DNA of 64,000 nucleotides from Pedobacter sp. Leaf170 (GTDB lineage Bacteria > Bacteroidota > Bacteroidia > Sphingobacteriales > Sphingobacteriaceae), in assembly GCF_920984665.1 (NCBI RefSeq), contig NZ_CAKLBP010000007.1:186001-250000 (forward strand), in the 5' to 3' direction. The notes under the pieces are model-generated. The model had not been told where the DNA came from. It ran no database searches and worked only from the letters and a program-made list of their open reading frames with translations. Below, piece after piece: positions 8,633 to 17,526 of this stretch; within the stretch, counting starts at the first letter, position 1, and each line of letters opens with the position of its first letter. Position numbers and translations under genes: made by a program.

Positions 8633-9073
8633 ATGGATAAGGTTTACCAGCTCTGCAACAACAAAATTAAGGTCAGCATTCAGGAAGGTTTGATTCGCTT
8701 AAAAAGCGATAAGGCGCTTTGGACCTATCTTGATGGCGCAACTTTAGAAAGAACATTATCATTAGTAAAGCTTATTAAAGCCGACTATATAAACGAGTAT
8801 AAAAGAGCACTTAACATATCCAACGATTCTTTAGTAGTCGAAATTTGGGCTCATGTTTACAGCCATTATTTTGGCTTGCTGATTAATCGGAACAATAAAA
8901 TTAAGTGGCTTAAAAAACTTTTAGCTAAGGGAATAAATAGGGCTGAAATAATAGATTGCGGTGAAAAACAAATAGATACGAATAGATGGTTTTGGGATTT
9001 GATTTCTGTTTTTAAATTGCCAATATCGTGGTTTACACCAAAAAATATTGCCAATAGAAAATTAATTTCCTAA
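8633..9073 (+). CDS. hypothetical protein (146 aa)
   Basis: This is a basic, Ile/Leu/Lys-rich, probably all-helical soluble protein with Trp clusters (WTYL, IWAHVY, NRWFWDLI). There is no signal peptide, membrane span or recognisable motif. The C-terminus is positively charged. It reads toward the convergent L,D-transpeptidase gene and overlaps it by 4 nt. The upstream 190 nt, shared with divergent topB, should hold its promoter. I cannot assign a family. Confidence 0.65.
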   Translation: MDKVYQLCNNKIKVSIQEGLIRLKSDKALWTYLDGATLERTLSLVKLIKADYINEYKRALNISNDSLVVEIWAHVYSHYFGLLINRNNKIKWLKKLLAKGINRAEIIDCGEKQIDTNRWFWDLISVFKLPISWFTPKNIANRKLIS

Positions 9074-9858
9074 TCAAAGTTTGATGCCAAAACCTCTGAT
9101 TGCTCATTAAGTGCAACATTAGCTGCCAAGGTTTCATCTAAATATCTCGAATTATAAGATTGCCCCGATCCATTAATAAATAACACCGTTTTATCAGCAA
9201 TTGTATTTATAACTTTATTGGATAATTTAGATGATACAGCCGGACAACCCTGGCTTCTTCCTAAACGCCCCAATTGGTTAATACTTTCCTGACCAACATA
9301 ATCTGCTCCATGAACCACAATTGCCCTTTCTCTGGCATTGTTGTTAAAACCATAATCCATACCATCAAGCTTTAACGAGCGACCATGTTTACCGAAGTAA
9401 ATTTCTCCTGTTAGGTAAAAACCCAGACTGCTTTCATTAGAATTTTTGGAATTTGAAAAATGCGAAGGTTTATCGCCACCACTATTTAAGCCATGGGCAA
9501 CCCAGGTATTTAATATCAGTTCTTTCTTATCTAAATCTATAACGTAAAGTCGCTTTTTGCTGCTTTCCTGGTCAAAATCTGCAATGGTTAATATAGATTT
9601 TGAATGCATTAAACCAGAATGTTTAATATTATAGAAGCCTGTTAAAGCCTTTTCAAAAACATTAACATTTAAGCCAGCAGAATCAAGACCAACCTGGTGA
9701 TAGAGCTTCTCGATATGCTGATTGTAAAGGCTATCGGATGAAATATTGACCGCAATAAGATTTTTATTTTGATAATCTACCGGTTTCCAACTTGTTAAAA
9801 TGATGCTGATGCCTGATAAAAGGCATATTGCCGTACTCACTAATCTTTTTCTCATCAA
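9070..9858 (-). CDS. murein L,D-transpeptidase catalytic domain family protein (secreted)
   Basis: The protein has 262 aa with an N-terminal hydrophobic export segment (RLVSTAICLLSGISIILTSW). The catalytic region matches the YkuD_2 variant of L,D-transpeptidases. The His is H183 in VHGADYVG, and the nucleophile is C205 in RSQGCPAVS. Such enzymes act on meso-diaminopimelate in peptidoglycan cross-links or attachments in the periplasm. The exact reaction of this family is less studied than that of classical YkuD enzymes. The gene stands alone, converging with the 8633 gene. Confidence 0.88.
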   Translation of the reverse strand: MMRKRLVSTAICLLSGISIILTSWKPVDYQNKNLIAVNISSDSLYNQHIEKLYHQVGLDSAGLNVNVFEKALTGFYNIKHSGLMHSKSILTIADFDQESSKKRLYVIDLDKKELILNTWVAHGLNSGGDKPSHFSNSKNSNESSLGFYLTGEIYFGKHGRSLKLDGMDYGFNNNARERAIVVHGADYVGQESINQLGRLGRSQGCPAVSSKLSNKVINTIADKTVLFINGSGQSYNSRYLDETLAANVALNEQSEVLASNFD

Positions 9859-10037
9859 GGGATATTTGTGTGATTCTTAATTACTTATACGAACAAATAC
9901 GAGAAATATTGTAACAGCGATGATACGAATTGAAGATTAACACCATAATGACATTCATCTGATGGATAGAAAATCAGATTTTATGGTAGATTTATCAGCA
10001 TAAAAAAAAGTTACATTAATTTAGATTTATCTCAATT

Positions 10038-10160
10038 ATGCCCAATCAAGATAAAGATTATTCATTCTGGACCAAATACAAACGCTTTGCAACAACCGAA
10101 ATTATAATGTATTTGATAATGATAGTTGGAATAACGCTTGGCATTATTTTTTTAAGCTGA
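10038..10160 (+). CDS. small single-span membrane protein (40 aa)
   Basis: This short ORF begins MPNQDKDYSFWTKYKRFATT. It has a polar, basic N-terminus followed by one membrane segment (EIIMYLIMIVGITLGIIFL) that ends at the stop. The composition is what one expects for a genuine single-pass small protein. Its last 17 nt overlap the 3' end of the convergent DUF3857 gene. No function is known. Confidence 0.6.
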   Translation: MPNQDKDYSFWTKYKRFATTEIIMYLIMIVGITLGIIFLS

Positions 10161-12051
10161 GAATTAGCTTATATCTATCTGATGTGTTTACATCGCTGAT
10201 AAATTTATTAAACTCTGCATAAGCTTCAGGCGGAAACGTACCTTCATTAAGCATTAGCTTTCTATAATAACTAAGTTTATTGCCTTTTAAAGTTGTTGTG
10301 GATATATACTCACCAAACTGATTTGAAAATTTTTTATCATTTGGTGGAATTTGTGTTGTTATAATACCTTCGGGTAAGGTGTAGGTAATACTATCCTCAT
10401 CGGTAAAGCCTCTATTTAAATAAAGTGGTTTAGTTCTAACCCGCGATTCCGGAATGTTCCCTTTTACATTGAAAGCATTCAGCACCAAAAATAATTTATC
10501 GTTATTTATAACTGCATACTTATTAATATTGATATTTAATTCCTCAATTATGCGTGGCGTACTGCTCTTATCTTTAGTGTAATTTATTTTATTAAATGCA
10601 ATATTATCAACATCGTAAGCATCTGTTAAAAGCTTTTGCTGCTCTGAGAATGGTTTACCTATAATGCTTTCATTATTATCATACTGTGAACCAGAAAATA
10701 TTGTTTTAACGGTTCCTTTAATATCTCCACCTGCAAGAATTGTTAATTCTGCCATTCTAATTTGCTTATTATCCTGTGTTTCAAGTTTTGGCGTTTTTAA
10801 TAATTTTCCACCTTCAGCTGTGCAAGCTAAAACCAGCCTGTCATCTGTAAAATCGCCAAGAAACCCGAACGGAGCTTTTTGACTTGTACATTCAAGCCAG
10901 ATTGTATCGCCTTTTAAGGGCAAACATAAGATAACATGATTTCCTTGCACCATACTTGCATAATTTGCATCAAAGCTTTTCTTTTCATTTCCAGCTTCTA
11001 CAACGCAATAATAGGATTCTATGCCTGCAACACTTAACAAACTTTGTGTGTAATTAACCAATGCTTTACAATCTCCGTAGCCAAGTTTATCAACTTCAGA
11101 AGCTGCTACCGGTTGATTGCCTCCAATACCAATCTGCACACTTATATATCGCGTTTTATTTTGCATGTACTGATAAATTTTTCTTGCTTTTTCTTTATCA
11201 TCAGTTTCATTTTTTACCAATTCTTTTATGGTTTCAATTGTATTTTGCGGCAATGCAGAACGCCCTTTTAATAAATTTTCATATATCCATTTGCCCAATT
11301 CATTCCAATTATGATAAGAGCCTTTGTAGTTATAGAAGAAAAAATCTTTAGGCGCTATTTTTACACTGGTTTCGTAAGTTTCTCTATCCGGACTGTAAGG
11401 TTCTGGTTTAGCTGCCGCGATATTGCTAACCGACCAAACGTATGTTTTTTGCTTGTCGGTTAAAGTTTCCAAAGGATTTCCAGCATAATTTTGAGCTTTA
11501 ATTCTCAATTCATCCGTTGGTTTGCAAATAAATGTGTAATTACTTTTCTCTACCGAAACATCGCTTGCAGGCTTAGGGTTCCAATCCGGAATGGCAAGAT
11601 TTTGCTTGTGTTTTACCTCATAATTATAAACTACAGTATAAGGATATACATTCTCGTTAGGCAAAAAATGCTTAACTCTATCATCAACAAACAAAGAAAA
11701 TCCATCTGCGGCACTTTCATCGCTAAAATTACTTTGGGTAAATTTACTGGTTAATTTGCCCGCTGCGTTATAAACTTCGCCCTTAATGCCTTTAATCGCA
11801 GTGCTTTTATCATAAAATAATACCAAGCGAGCAGCATTTTCGCCATTTTTATTTAAAACGGTTATTACTTTTTTTACAGTTTGAACCACATTATCTGGCG
11901 TTCGCATATCAATAACCGTTTCCTGATTTCTTATGGTAGCATTTGCCCGGCTTTTTAAAGTTTGAGGAATTAAATCGGCATCATAATTATCCTGAGCAGA
12001 TGTTTTAAAAAAAATTACGCAGAGCGATAGAAAAAGCAATACATATTTCAT
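10144..12051 (-). CDS. secreted DUF3857/transglutaminase-like protein, catalytic Cys present
   Basis: The protein has 635 aa with a signal peptide (LLFLSLCVIFFKTSAQ, cut after SAQ). Residues about 50-260 form the DUF3857 beta domain. A transglutaminase-like domain follows with Cys C328 in GYGDCKALVNY, His in GNHVILC, and IWLECTSQ at the place of the usual Asp, where a Glu stands instead. A DUF3858-like C-terminal region ends the protein. It is translationally coupled (1-nt TAATG overlap) to a paralogous gene upstream. Such proteins are widespread in Bacteroidota envelopes; substrate and reaction are unknown. Confidence 0.88.
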   Translation of the reverse strand: MKYVLLFLSLCVIFFKTSAQDNYDADLIPQTLKSRANATIRNQETVIDMRTPDNVVQTVKKVITVLNKNGENAARLVLFYDKSTAIKGIKGEVYNAAGKLTSKFTQSNFSDESAADGFSLFVDDRVKHFLPNENVYPYTVVYNYEVKHKQNLAIPDWNPKPASDVSVEKSNYTFICKPTDELRIKAQNYAGNPLETLTDKQKTYVWSVSNIAAAKPEPYSPDRETYETSVKIAPKDFFFYNYKGSYHNWNELGKWIYENLLKGRSALPQNTIETIKELVKNETDDKEKARKIYQYMQNKTRYISVQIGIGGNQPVAASEVDKLGYGDCKALVNYTQSLLSVAGIESYYCVVEAGNEKKSFDANYASMVQGNHVILCLPLKGDTIWLECTSQKAPFGFLGDFTDDRLVLACTAEGGKLLKTPKLETQDNKQIRMAELTILAGGDIKGTVKTIFSGSQYDNNESIIGKPFSEQQKLLTDAYDVDNIAFNKINYTKDKSSTPRIIEELNININKYAVINNDKLFLVLNAFNVKGNIPESRVRTKPLYLNRGFTDEDSITYTLPEGIITTQIPPNDKKFSNQFGEYISTTTLKGNKLSYYRKLMLNEGTFPPEAYAEFNKFISDVNTSDRYKLILSLKK

Positions 12052-14024
12052 TATTTAACTTTTTTAAGTAAAAGTTCGGCCTTTTGATTTTGAATGATTT
12101 TGCTGTAAAACTCTTTTAAATAAAGATATTCTTCGGGCATGTAAGTCGCTTTGTTTAACTGCATAATTTGGCTCAAAGAAATCAAATTATCTTCAATTCC
12201 TGTTTTAAGCAAGTATTTTCCGCCAGCATTTGGTAAGGCAATTGCCAAATCTTTAGGCTTTTCTTTGAGTTCATATTTGCCCGGAAGTTCGATATTTATG
12301 AGTGTTCTTGTATCTGAAGATGAACCTAAATCTACCGGATAAGTTCTAGAGGCTAAATTAAATGGATTTTTGGCAACCGGACTAATCATAAATGGATTGA
12401 AATAAAGTTCATCTTTATCTGCACTAGATTGTGAAGCAAATTCTACCTCATAAATTTCGGTCAATGTATTTTCAACGCTGTCCAAATTCCTAATCTCATG
12501 CTTTAGAATTTTTATCTTAGCCATCGATTCATCAAGTTTTTCTACGTAGTCATCAATGCTATTGCTCTTTTTAATTGCCTTTCTCTTGTTAAATGCTTCA
12601 TAGCCTGTGCTATGTGTTATAATGGTTCCCGATATCGTTCCATCGATATTCAATTTTCCTTGTAAAACGTAGCTGGTTGATGATTTTTGTGCCGCAACCA
12701 AATCAATCCAATAAGAAGGCTTTTTTAAATTTATTACCCTGCCTTGATCATTAATGCAACGCAATGGCAATAATCCAAATGGTAACAAAGGTTCAGTAGC
12801 ATCAAGCATATAACTTTTATCACCAATATTAACTTTTGCAACCAGATAATTAAAATCGCTTATGATAGGGAAAAGTTTATTCACAGTACCATTATCGCGG
12901 GTAGAGAGCATAACAGCCTCTGTGTCAAAGTTAGCGGCCGAAAGTGCGGCAATCAAATTTAAATTAACATCAGCAACATTACCAGAGCGCATATCTAAAG
13001 CTTTTTTAATATTGTCTTCGCTGTATTTTCCATAATAATTATTCCACTTAATTTGATTTTTAACAAAATTGTAAATGGCTTTGGCTTTGCTTAAATCATC
13101 GCTGGCATTTTTTAATGTCGATGGCAATAAATCTTTATAGATATCCTTTCGTTTCATTTGAGAACCGAAATTTCTTTCGTTTACTAATTCATAATCAACA
13201 TCTTTCCATGTTTTTGTATAACTAATTCTCGATCCTGTGGTGGTAACTTGGTCTGATAATTCAAAATTAATAGCCGATTTAAAATTGCTTGCCGCAGTCA
13301 TGTAATCCTCTTCAACAAATGCAGGTATATCTTTCATAACATACCAAATTTTAGAGCAATCTATTGGCGTTCCATTTAATCGCAAACACTCTCTTGCTAC
13401 CTCACTTTTTGTGCTACTTAATTTTTGAAAACCCCGTAACGATACATTGTAATTATAAATTGCCGGGATATTAACCAAATATTCACTATAAACTTTTGGA
13501 ATATCAGTCTGAAAATTCCATGTTTTAAAATTAAATATATTTGGAGATTCCAGCCTGTAACTATATTCTATAATCGAACCATCTTTAATATTTGGTAAAG
13601 TAAACTTTGTTAGCGTAGCATATTTAGAGCGAACTTCATTAAATATAGCCTTCTTATCCATAATGGTTTCTACAAATCTTCCATTCTCATAGTTAAAGGT
13701 AGAGGCCTTTATATCTGTAATTATCTCTTCACGGCTATCATCTTTATAAATAGGGATAATAACATTAGCCTGATCATAACCTTCTTTGTTGTAGATTTTA
13801 ATTTTTACATGATATTCAAAGTATATGTTTATGCTATTAGTTCTGTCACTTACCTGCATGGATGACGTTCCAAACTCTCTAAGCACTACAGCATTTGCAT
13901 TACTATCTAACTTATTTCTGTCAAAATCGTTATCATCATGAGTTATTCTACCAAAATCGAAATTTTGTGCAGAGCAGTAAATCGTAAAAAGAGAGAAACA
14001 AAATAATAATAGAAGTTTACGCAT
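12051..14024 (-). CDS. secreted DUF3857 protein with a degenerate transglutaminase domain
   Basis: The protein has 657 aa, with signal peptide RKLLLLFCFSLFTIYCSAQ and DUF3857 in residues about 55-260. In the transglutaminase-like region the expected nucleophile Cys is replaced: the segment reads MRSGNVADVNLNLI with Val at 350, while MLDATEP still shows the Asp region. It is therefore predicted to be catalytically inactive and may be a structural or substrate-binding partner. It precedes the Cys-containing paralogue in a TAATG-coupled pair, which suggests the two form one complex or act in sequence. Confidence 0.87.
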   Translation of the reverse strand: MRKLLLLFCFSLFTIYCSAQNFDFGRITHDDNDFDRNKLDSNANAVVLREFGTSSMQVSDRTNSINIYFEYHVKIKIYNKEGYDQANVIIPIYKDDSREEIITDIKASTFNYENGRFVETIMDKKAIFNEVRSKYATLTKFTLPNIKDGSIIEYSYRLESPNIFNFKTWNFQTDIPKVYSEYLVNIPAIYNYNVSLRGFQKLSSTKSEVARECLRLNGTPIDCSKIWYVMKDIPAFVEEDYMTAASNFKSAINFELSDQVTTTGSRISYTKTWKDVDYELVNERNFGSQMKRKDIYKDLLPSTLKNASDDLSKAKAIYNFVKNQIKWNNYYGKYSEDNIKKALDMRSGNVADVNLNLIAALSAANFDTEAVMLSTRDNGTVNKLFPIISDFNYLVAKVNIGDKSYMLDATEPLLPFGLLPLRCINDQGRVINLKKPSYWIDLVAAQKSSTSYVLQGKLNIDGTISGTIITHSTGYEAFNKRKAIKKSNSIDDYVEKLDESMAKIKILKHEIRNLDSVENTLTEIYEVEFASQSSADKDELYFNPFMISPVAKNPFNLASRTYPVDLGSSSDTRTLINIELPGKYELKEKPKDLAIALPNAGGKYLLKTGIEDNLISLSQIMQLNKATYMPEEYLYLKEFYSKIIQNQKAELLLKKVK

Positions 14025-14191
14025 TGAGTTTGGTTAATTTTTGGCAATTTAATTTTAAGCGCCAACATTTAGAAATAAATGTTAATTAATATTTAAAATT
14101 TAAGGTGGCTTTATAAAAAACAAACCAATCCTTTTTAGCACTTTTGGTTTAGAAACATTACCGGCGTTTGAGCGTCAAAATATATATCATA

Positions 14192-15139
14192 ATGAAATTA
14201 AATTTAAAACGCCCCTTAGCATTTTTCGATTTAGAAGCAACAGGGATAAATGTAGGTGCAGATAGAATAGTGGAAATTGCTATTTTGAAAGCTATGCCTG
14301 ATGGTGAAGAAATTGTGAAAACATGGCGTGTTAACCCAGAAATGCCAATTCCCTTGCAAACATCACTAATACATGGTATTTATGATGAAGATATTGCTGA
14401 TAAACCAACATTTACTGAATTAGCGAAAGAAATTGCAGAATTTATTGGAGAAAGTGATTTAGCAGGCTATAATTCAAATAAGTTTGATATACCAATGCTT
14501 TTAGAAGAATTTTTACGGGCAGATGTGGATTTTGATATGAGCGAACGCAAGTTTGTAGATGTGCAGAATATTTTTCACCAGATGGAACAAAGAACTTTAA
14601 AGGCAGCTTATAAGTTTTATTGTAATGATGATTTGGTAAATGCCCATGCTGCAGAAGCCGATGTAATAGCTACTTACAAAGTTTTGCTCGGTCAGTTGGA
14701 GATGTATGAGGATAAAGAATTTGAAGATAAGCAAGGCAATAAATCAAAACCGGTTGTTAATGATGTTGATGCTTTGCATATTTTCACAAATATAAATAAA
14801 CCTGTTGATTTTGCCGGAAGATTAGTTTATAATGATAAAAACGAAGTTTGCTTTAATTTTGGGAAGCATAAGGGCAAAACAACCGAACAAGTTTTTAGTA
14901 TCGAACCAAGTTATTACGCATGGATGAAAAACGGCGATTTCCCGCTTTATACCAAGAAAAAACTTGATGAAGAATGGGCAAAGTTTAATGCTAAAAAGAA
15001 TGAAAACAGACCTCCTAAAACTCAAAACCAAGCTCAACAAGCTAAACCACAATATAACAAACCAAAACCTCAGGAAAAACCTGCTCAACCGCTAAATACT
15101 GATATGTTAGAGCAGTTGAAAATGAAATTCGGCAAATAA
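14192..15139 (+). CDS. DEDDh 3'-5' exonuclease (DnaQ-like) with an extra C-terminal domain
   Basis: The protein has 315 aa. Exonuclease motifs are FFDLEATG (D13, E15), YNSNKFDIP (Asp) and HAAEADVIAT (His and Asp), matching DnaQ/RNase T-like nucleases. After a linker, residues about 210-265 (VCFNFGKHKGKTTEQV ... YYAWMKNGDFP) resemble the small domain of DUF3820/PF12843, often fused to these exonucleases. The tail is Gln/Lys/Pro-rich and unstructured. A TTG eight codons upstream is possible, but the ATG at 14192 is the standard start. It could proofread or process DNA or RNA ends; it is not the main polymerase epsilon subunit with certainty. Confidence 0.88.
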   Translation: MKLNLKRPLAFFDLEATGINVGADRIVEIAILKAMPDGEEIVKTWRVNPEMPIPLQTSLIHGIYDEDIADKPTFTELAKEIAEFIGESDLAGYNSNKFDIPMLLEEFLRADVDFDMSERKFVDVQNIFHQMEQRTLKAAYKFYCNDDLVNAHAAEADVIATYKVLLGQLEMYEDKEFEDKQGNKSKPVVNDVDALHIFTNINKPVDFAGRLVYNDKNEVCFNFGKHKGKTTEQVFSIEPSYYAWMKNGDFPLYTKKKLDEEWAKFNAKKNENRPPKTQNQAQQAKPQYNKPKPQEKPAQPLNTDMLEQLKMKFGK

Positions 15140-15144
15140 TTTTA

Positions 15145-15173
15145 AACCACAGATAAAGTGGATAAATACAGAT
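15145..15173 (+). repeat. left arm of an inverted repeat flanking a GxxExxY gene
   Basis: The arm starts AACCACAGATAAAGTGG and ends ATACAGAT. It is the imperfect reverse complement of the arm at 15562-15592 (both contain CCACAGAT and ATAAAT/ATTTAT blocks). The two arms bracket the GxxExxY gene only, leaving the neighbouring genes outside. Confidence 0.6.
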
Positions 15174-15183
15174 ATCGATTAAT

Positions 15184-15555
15184 TTGATAGAACTTAATCT
15201 CATAACAGAAAAAATTATTGGTGCTGCTTACACAGTTTCAAACACATTAGGTGCAAAATTTTTAGAAAAAGTTTATGAGAACGCAATGTTTCTCGAAATC
15301 TCAAAAATGAACTTGAACGTTGTGAAACAACAATCATTAAATGTTTTGTATGATGAGCAAATTGTTGGCGAATATTTCGCTGACCTCATCGTAGAAAATC
15401 AAGTAATTGTAGAAATAAAAGCTATTAGAGAACTGACCGAAATCCATCAAGCTCAATTAATGAACTATTTAGTTGCTTGCAATAGGCGATGTGGCTTACT
15501 AATTAACTTTGGAAAGCCGAGAATAGAAATCAAAAGAATGCTTAACGGATATTAA
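15184..15555 (+). CDS. GxxExxY family protein, PD-(D/E)XK-like fold, TTG start
   Basis: The protein has 123 aa. The nuclease-like core is visible as DLIVENQVIVEIKAI (Asp ... Glu-x-Lys), the pattern of PD-(D/E)XK enzymes. The family signature Gly is altered: the sequence reads GAKFLEKVYE, so Lys stands where GxxExxY has Gly. The only plausible start is TTG at 15184, since the first in-frame ATG is 34 codons later. It is tightly enclosed by inverted CCACAGAT repeats and sits between an exonuclease and a peptidase gene. A paralogue lies at 20507-20887. Function is unknown. Confidence 0.82.
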   Translation: MIELNLITEKIIGAAYTVSNTLGAKFLEKVYENAMFLEISKMNLNVVKQQSLNVLYDEQIVGEYFADLIVENQVIVEIKAIRELTEIHQAQLMNYLVACNRRCGLLINFGKPRIEIKRMLNGY

Positions 15556-15561
15556 TTAAAC

Positions 15562-15592
15562 ATCACTATTTATCTGTGTGCATCTGTGGTTA
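15562..15592 (-). repeat. right arm of the inverted repeat flanking the GxxExxY gene
   Basis: The arm contains ATTTATCTGTG and ATCTGTGGTTAA and pairs imperfectly with the arm at 15145-15173. It begins 6 nt after the stop codon and ends before the M1 peptidase gene. Confidence 0.6.
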
Positions 15593-15607
15593 ACCTAATC
15601 TTTAAAC

Positions 15608-17464
15608 ATGAAATTTTTAAAACTTATTGCCCTTTTTATCCTTACTGGAAGTTTGGCAATTGGCCAAACCAAACTTCCGGTTGAATCCGTTTTTGAAAGA
15701 ACTTACCAAAACAAAACCAGAATTTTTGATGGTAAACCAGGTGAAAAATACTGGCAAAATTCTTCAAACTACAATCTTAAAGTAAACTTTAACCCGATTA
15801 GCAGATTGTTATTTGGAAAGGTTGATGTGGTTTATACCAATAATAGTCCGGATACTTTGAAAACAATTTGGTTTAAGCTCTATCCAAATTTGTATAAAAA
15901 AGGTGTTCCGCGTAAAGCGAAACTCTCTGAATCGGATTTGGGTGATGGTGTTAAAATTGAAAGTTTGGCAGCTAATGGAAAAACCATGAACGATTATAAC
16001 ATTGATGGGACGAACATGACCGTGAACGTTCAGCCCCTTTTGCCTGGTAAAACCATAAATTTTAGCATTTCTTATCATTATATTTTAAACAAAGGTTCGC
16101 ACATGCGTACCGGACAAGTTGATGAAGGCTCACATTTTATTGCTTATTTCTTTCCAAGAATTGCAGTTTATGATGATGTTGATGGCTGGAATAAATTCCC
16201 TTACACTGGCGCTGAAGAATTCTACAACGATTTTGATAATTTCAATGCAGAAATTACTGTTCCGGGTGGCTATGCTGTTTGGGCCACTGGCGATTTAAAA
16301 AATGCCAATGATGTTTTTCAAAAGGAAATTGTATCCAGAATTTCATCTGCAGAAAAAAATGATGCAGTTACAGATGTTATAACTGAAAAAGACCTTGCCG
16401 ATAAAAGGGTAACGCAAAATAAACCATTCAACACGTTTAAATTTAGTGCGAAAAATGTAACTGATTTTGTATTTGCGCTTAGCGATCATTACTTATGGAA
16501 ATCATCAAGTTTAATTGTTGATTCAACAACAAAAAGGCGAACAAGGGTAGATGCCGTTTTCAATCCTAAACATAAAGATTTTTATGAAGTGATTGAATTC
16601 GCCCGTAAAACCGTTGATGCCATGAGTTTCAAATTTCCTAAATGGCCATTCCCTTACAGCCATGAAACAGTTTTTGATGGTTTAGACCAAATGGAATACC
16701 CAATGATGGTAAACGATAATCCGGTTGATAGCCGTGAAGACGCGATTACCCTAACCGATCATGAAATTTTTCATACCATGTTTCCTTTTTATATGGGAAT
16801 AAATGAAACAAAATACGGCTGGATGGATGAAGGTTGGGCAACGATTGGCGAATGGCTAATATCACCGATGATTGATTCGACAATTGTTGATGAATATGGT
16901 ATTCAAAATACAGCCTCAAGCTCTGGTGGCAAAGATGATTCGCCGATTATGACTTTAACACCCGACTTAAAAGGTTCTGGTTCTTTTACCAATTCTTACC
17001 CAAAACCAGCTTTAGCTTATTTATTTGTTAAAGATTATTTGGGTGATGAATTATTTACTAAAGCTTTGCATCAATACATAAAAAATTGGAATGGAAAACA
17101 TCCAATGCCTTACGATTTCTTTAATAGCATAAATAAGGGTAGTGGAAAAGACCTGAACTGGTTTTGGAAACGCTGGTTTTTTGAAGGTGGAGTAACCGAT
17201 ATGGCCATTAAATCAGCAATTAAAACTGCTGATGGATACACAATCACTATAGAAAATAAAGGAAAACCGCTACCGATTGATTTAATGTTGAAGTTTGATG
17301 ACGGCTCAACAGAAAAAAACCACAGTACCATTTCTGTTTGGGAAAAAGGAAATAATGAAACAATGATTAATATTAAAACACAAAAGAAATTATCCAAAGT
17401 TGTAATGGGCGATGCACATACACCTGATAAAGCTAAATCAGATAATAGCCTTTCTATAAATTAA
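15608..17464 (+). CDS. secreted M1-family zinc metallopeptidase
   Basis: The protein has 618 aa and an N-terminal signal peptide (LKLIALFILTGSLAIGQ). The zinc site is H385-E-I-F-H389 with the third ligand E408 exactly 18 residues later in GWMDEGWATIGE, the gluzincin pattern HExxH-x18-E. The N-terminal beta saddle of M1 enzymes precedes it. A typical GAMEN exopeptidase loop is replaced by MEYPMM, as in several Bacteroidota M1 peptidases. It is probably an aminopeptidase acting in the periplasm or at the surface. Confidence 0.9.
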   Translation: MKFLKLIALFILTGSLAIGQTKLPVESVFERTYQNKTRIFDGKPGEKYWQNSSNYNLKVNFNPISRLLFGKVDVVYTNNSPDTLKTIWFKLYPNLYKKGVPRKAKLSESDLGDGVKIESLAANGKTMNDYNIDGTNMTVNVQPLLPGKTINFSISYHYILNKGSHMRTGQVDEGSHFIAYFFPRIAVYDDVDGWNKFPYTGAEEFYNDFDNFNAEITVPGGYAVWATGDLKNANDVFQKEIVSRISSAEKNDAVTDVITEKDLADKRVTQNKPFNTFKFSAKNVTDFVFALSDHYLWKSSSLIVDSTTKRRTRVDAVFNPKHKDFYEVIEFARKTVDAMSFKFPKWPFPYSHETVFDGLDQMEYPMMVNDNPVDSREDAITLTDHEIFHTMFPFYMGINETKYGWMDEGWATIGEWLISPMIDSTIVDEYGIQNTASSSGGKDDSPIMTLTPDLKGSGSFTNSYPKPALAYLFVKDYLGDELFTKALHQYIKNWNGKHPMPYDFFNSINKGSGKDLNWFWKRWFFEGGVTDMAIKSAIKTADGYTITIENKGKPLPIDLMLKFDDGSTEKNHSTISVWEKGNNETMINIKTQKKLSKVVMGDAHTPDKAKSDNSLSIN

Positions 17465-17474
17465 AATTTAATAG

Positions 17475-17519
17475 TTGCGAAGCATGAACAATTGAAAAAG
17501 ATTGATTCGGGCTTCGCAA
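17475..17519. terminator. hairpin between convergent genes
   Basis: TTGCGAAGC pairs perfectly with GCTTCGCAA across a loop of about 27 nt. It lies in the 62-nt gap between the convergent M1 peptidase and queG genes and could end both transcripts. T-tracts on both sides are short. Confidence 0.45.
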
Positions 17520-17526
17520 TTTCTAT

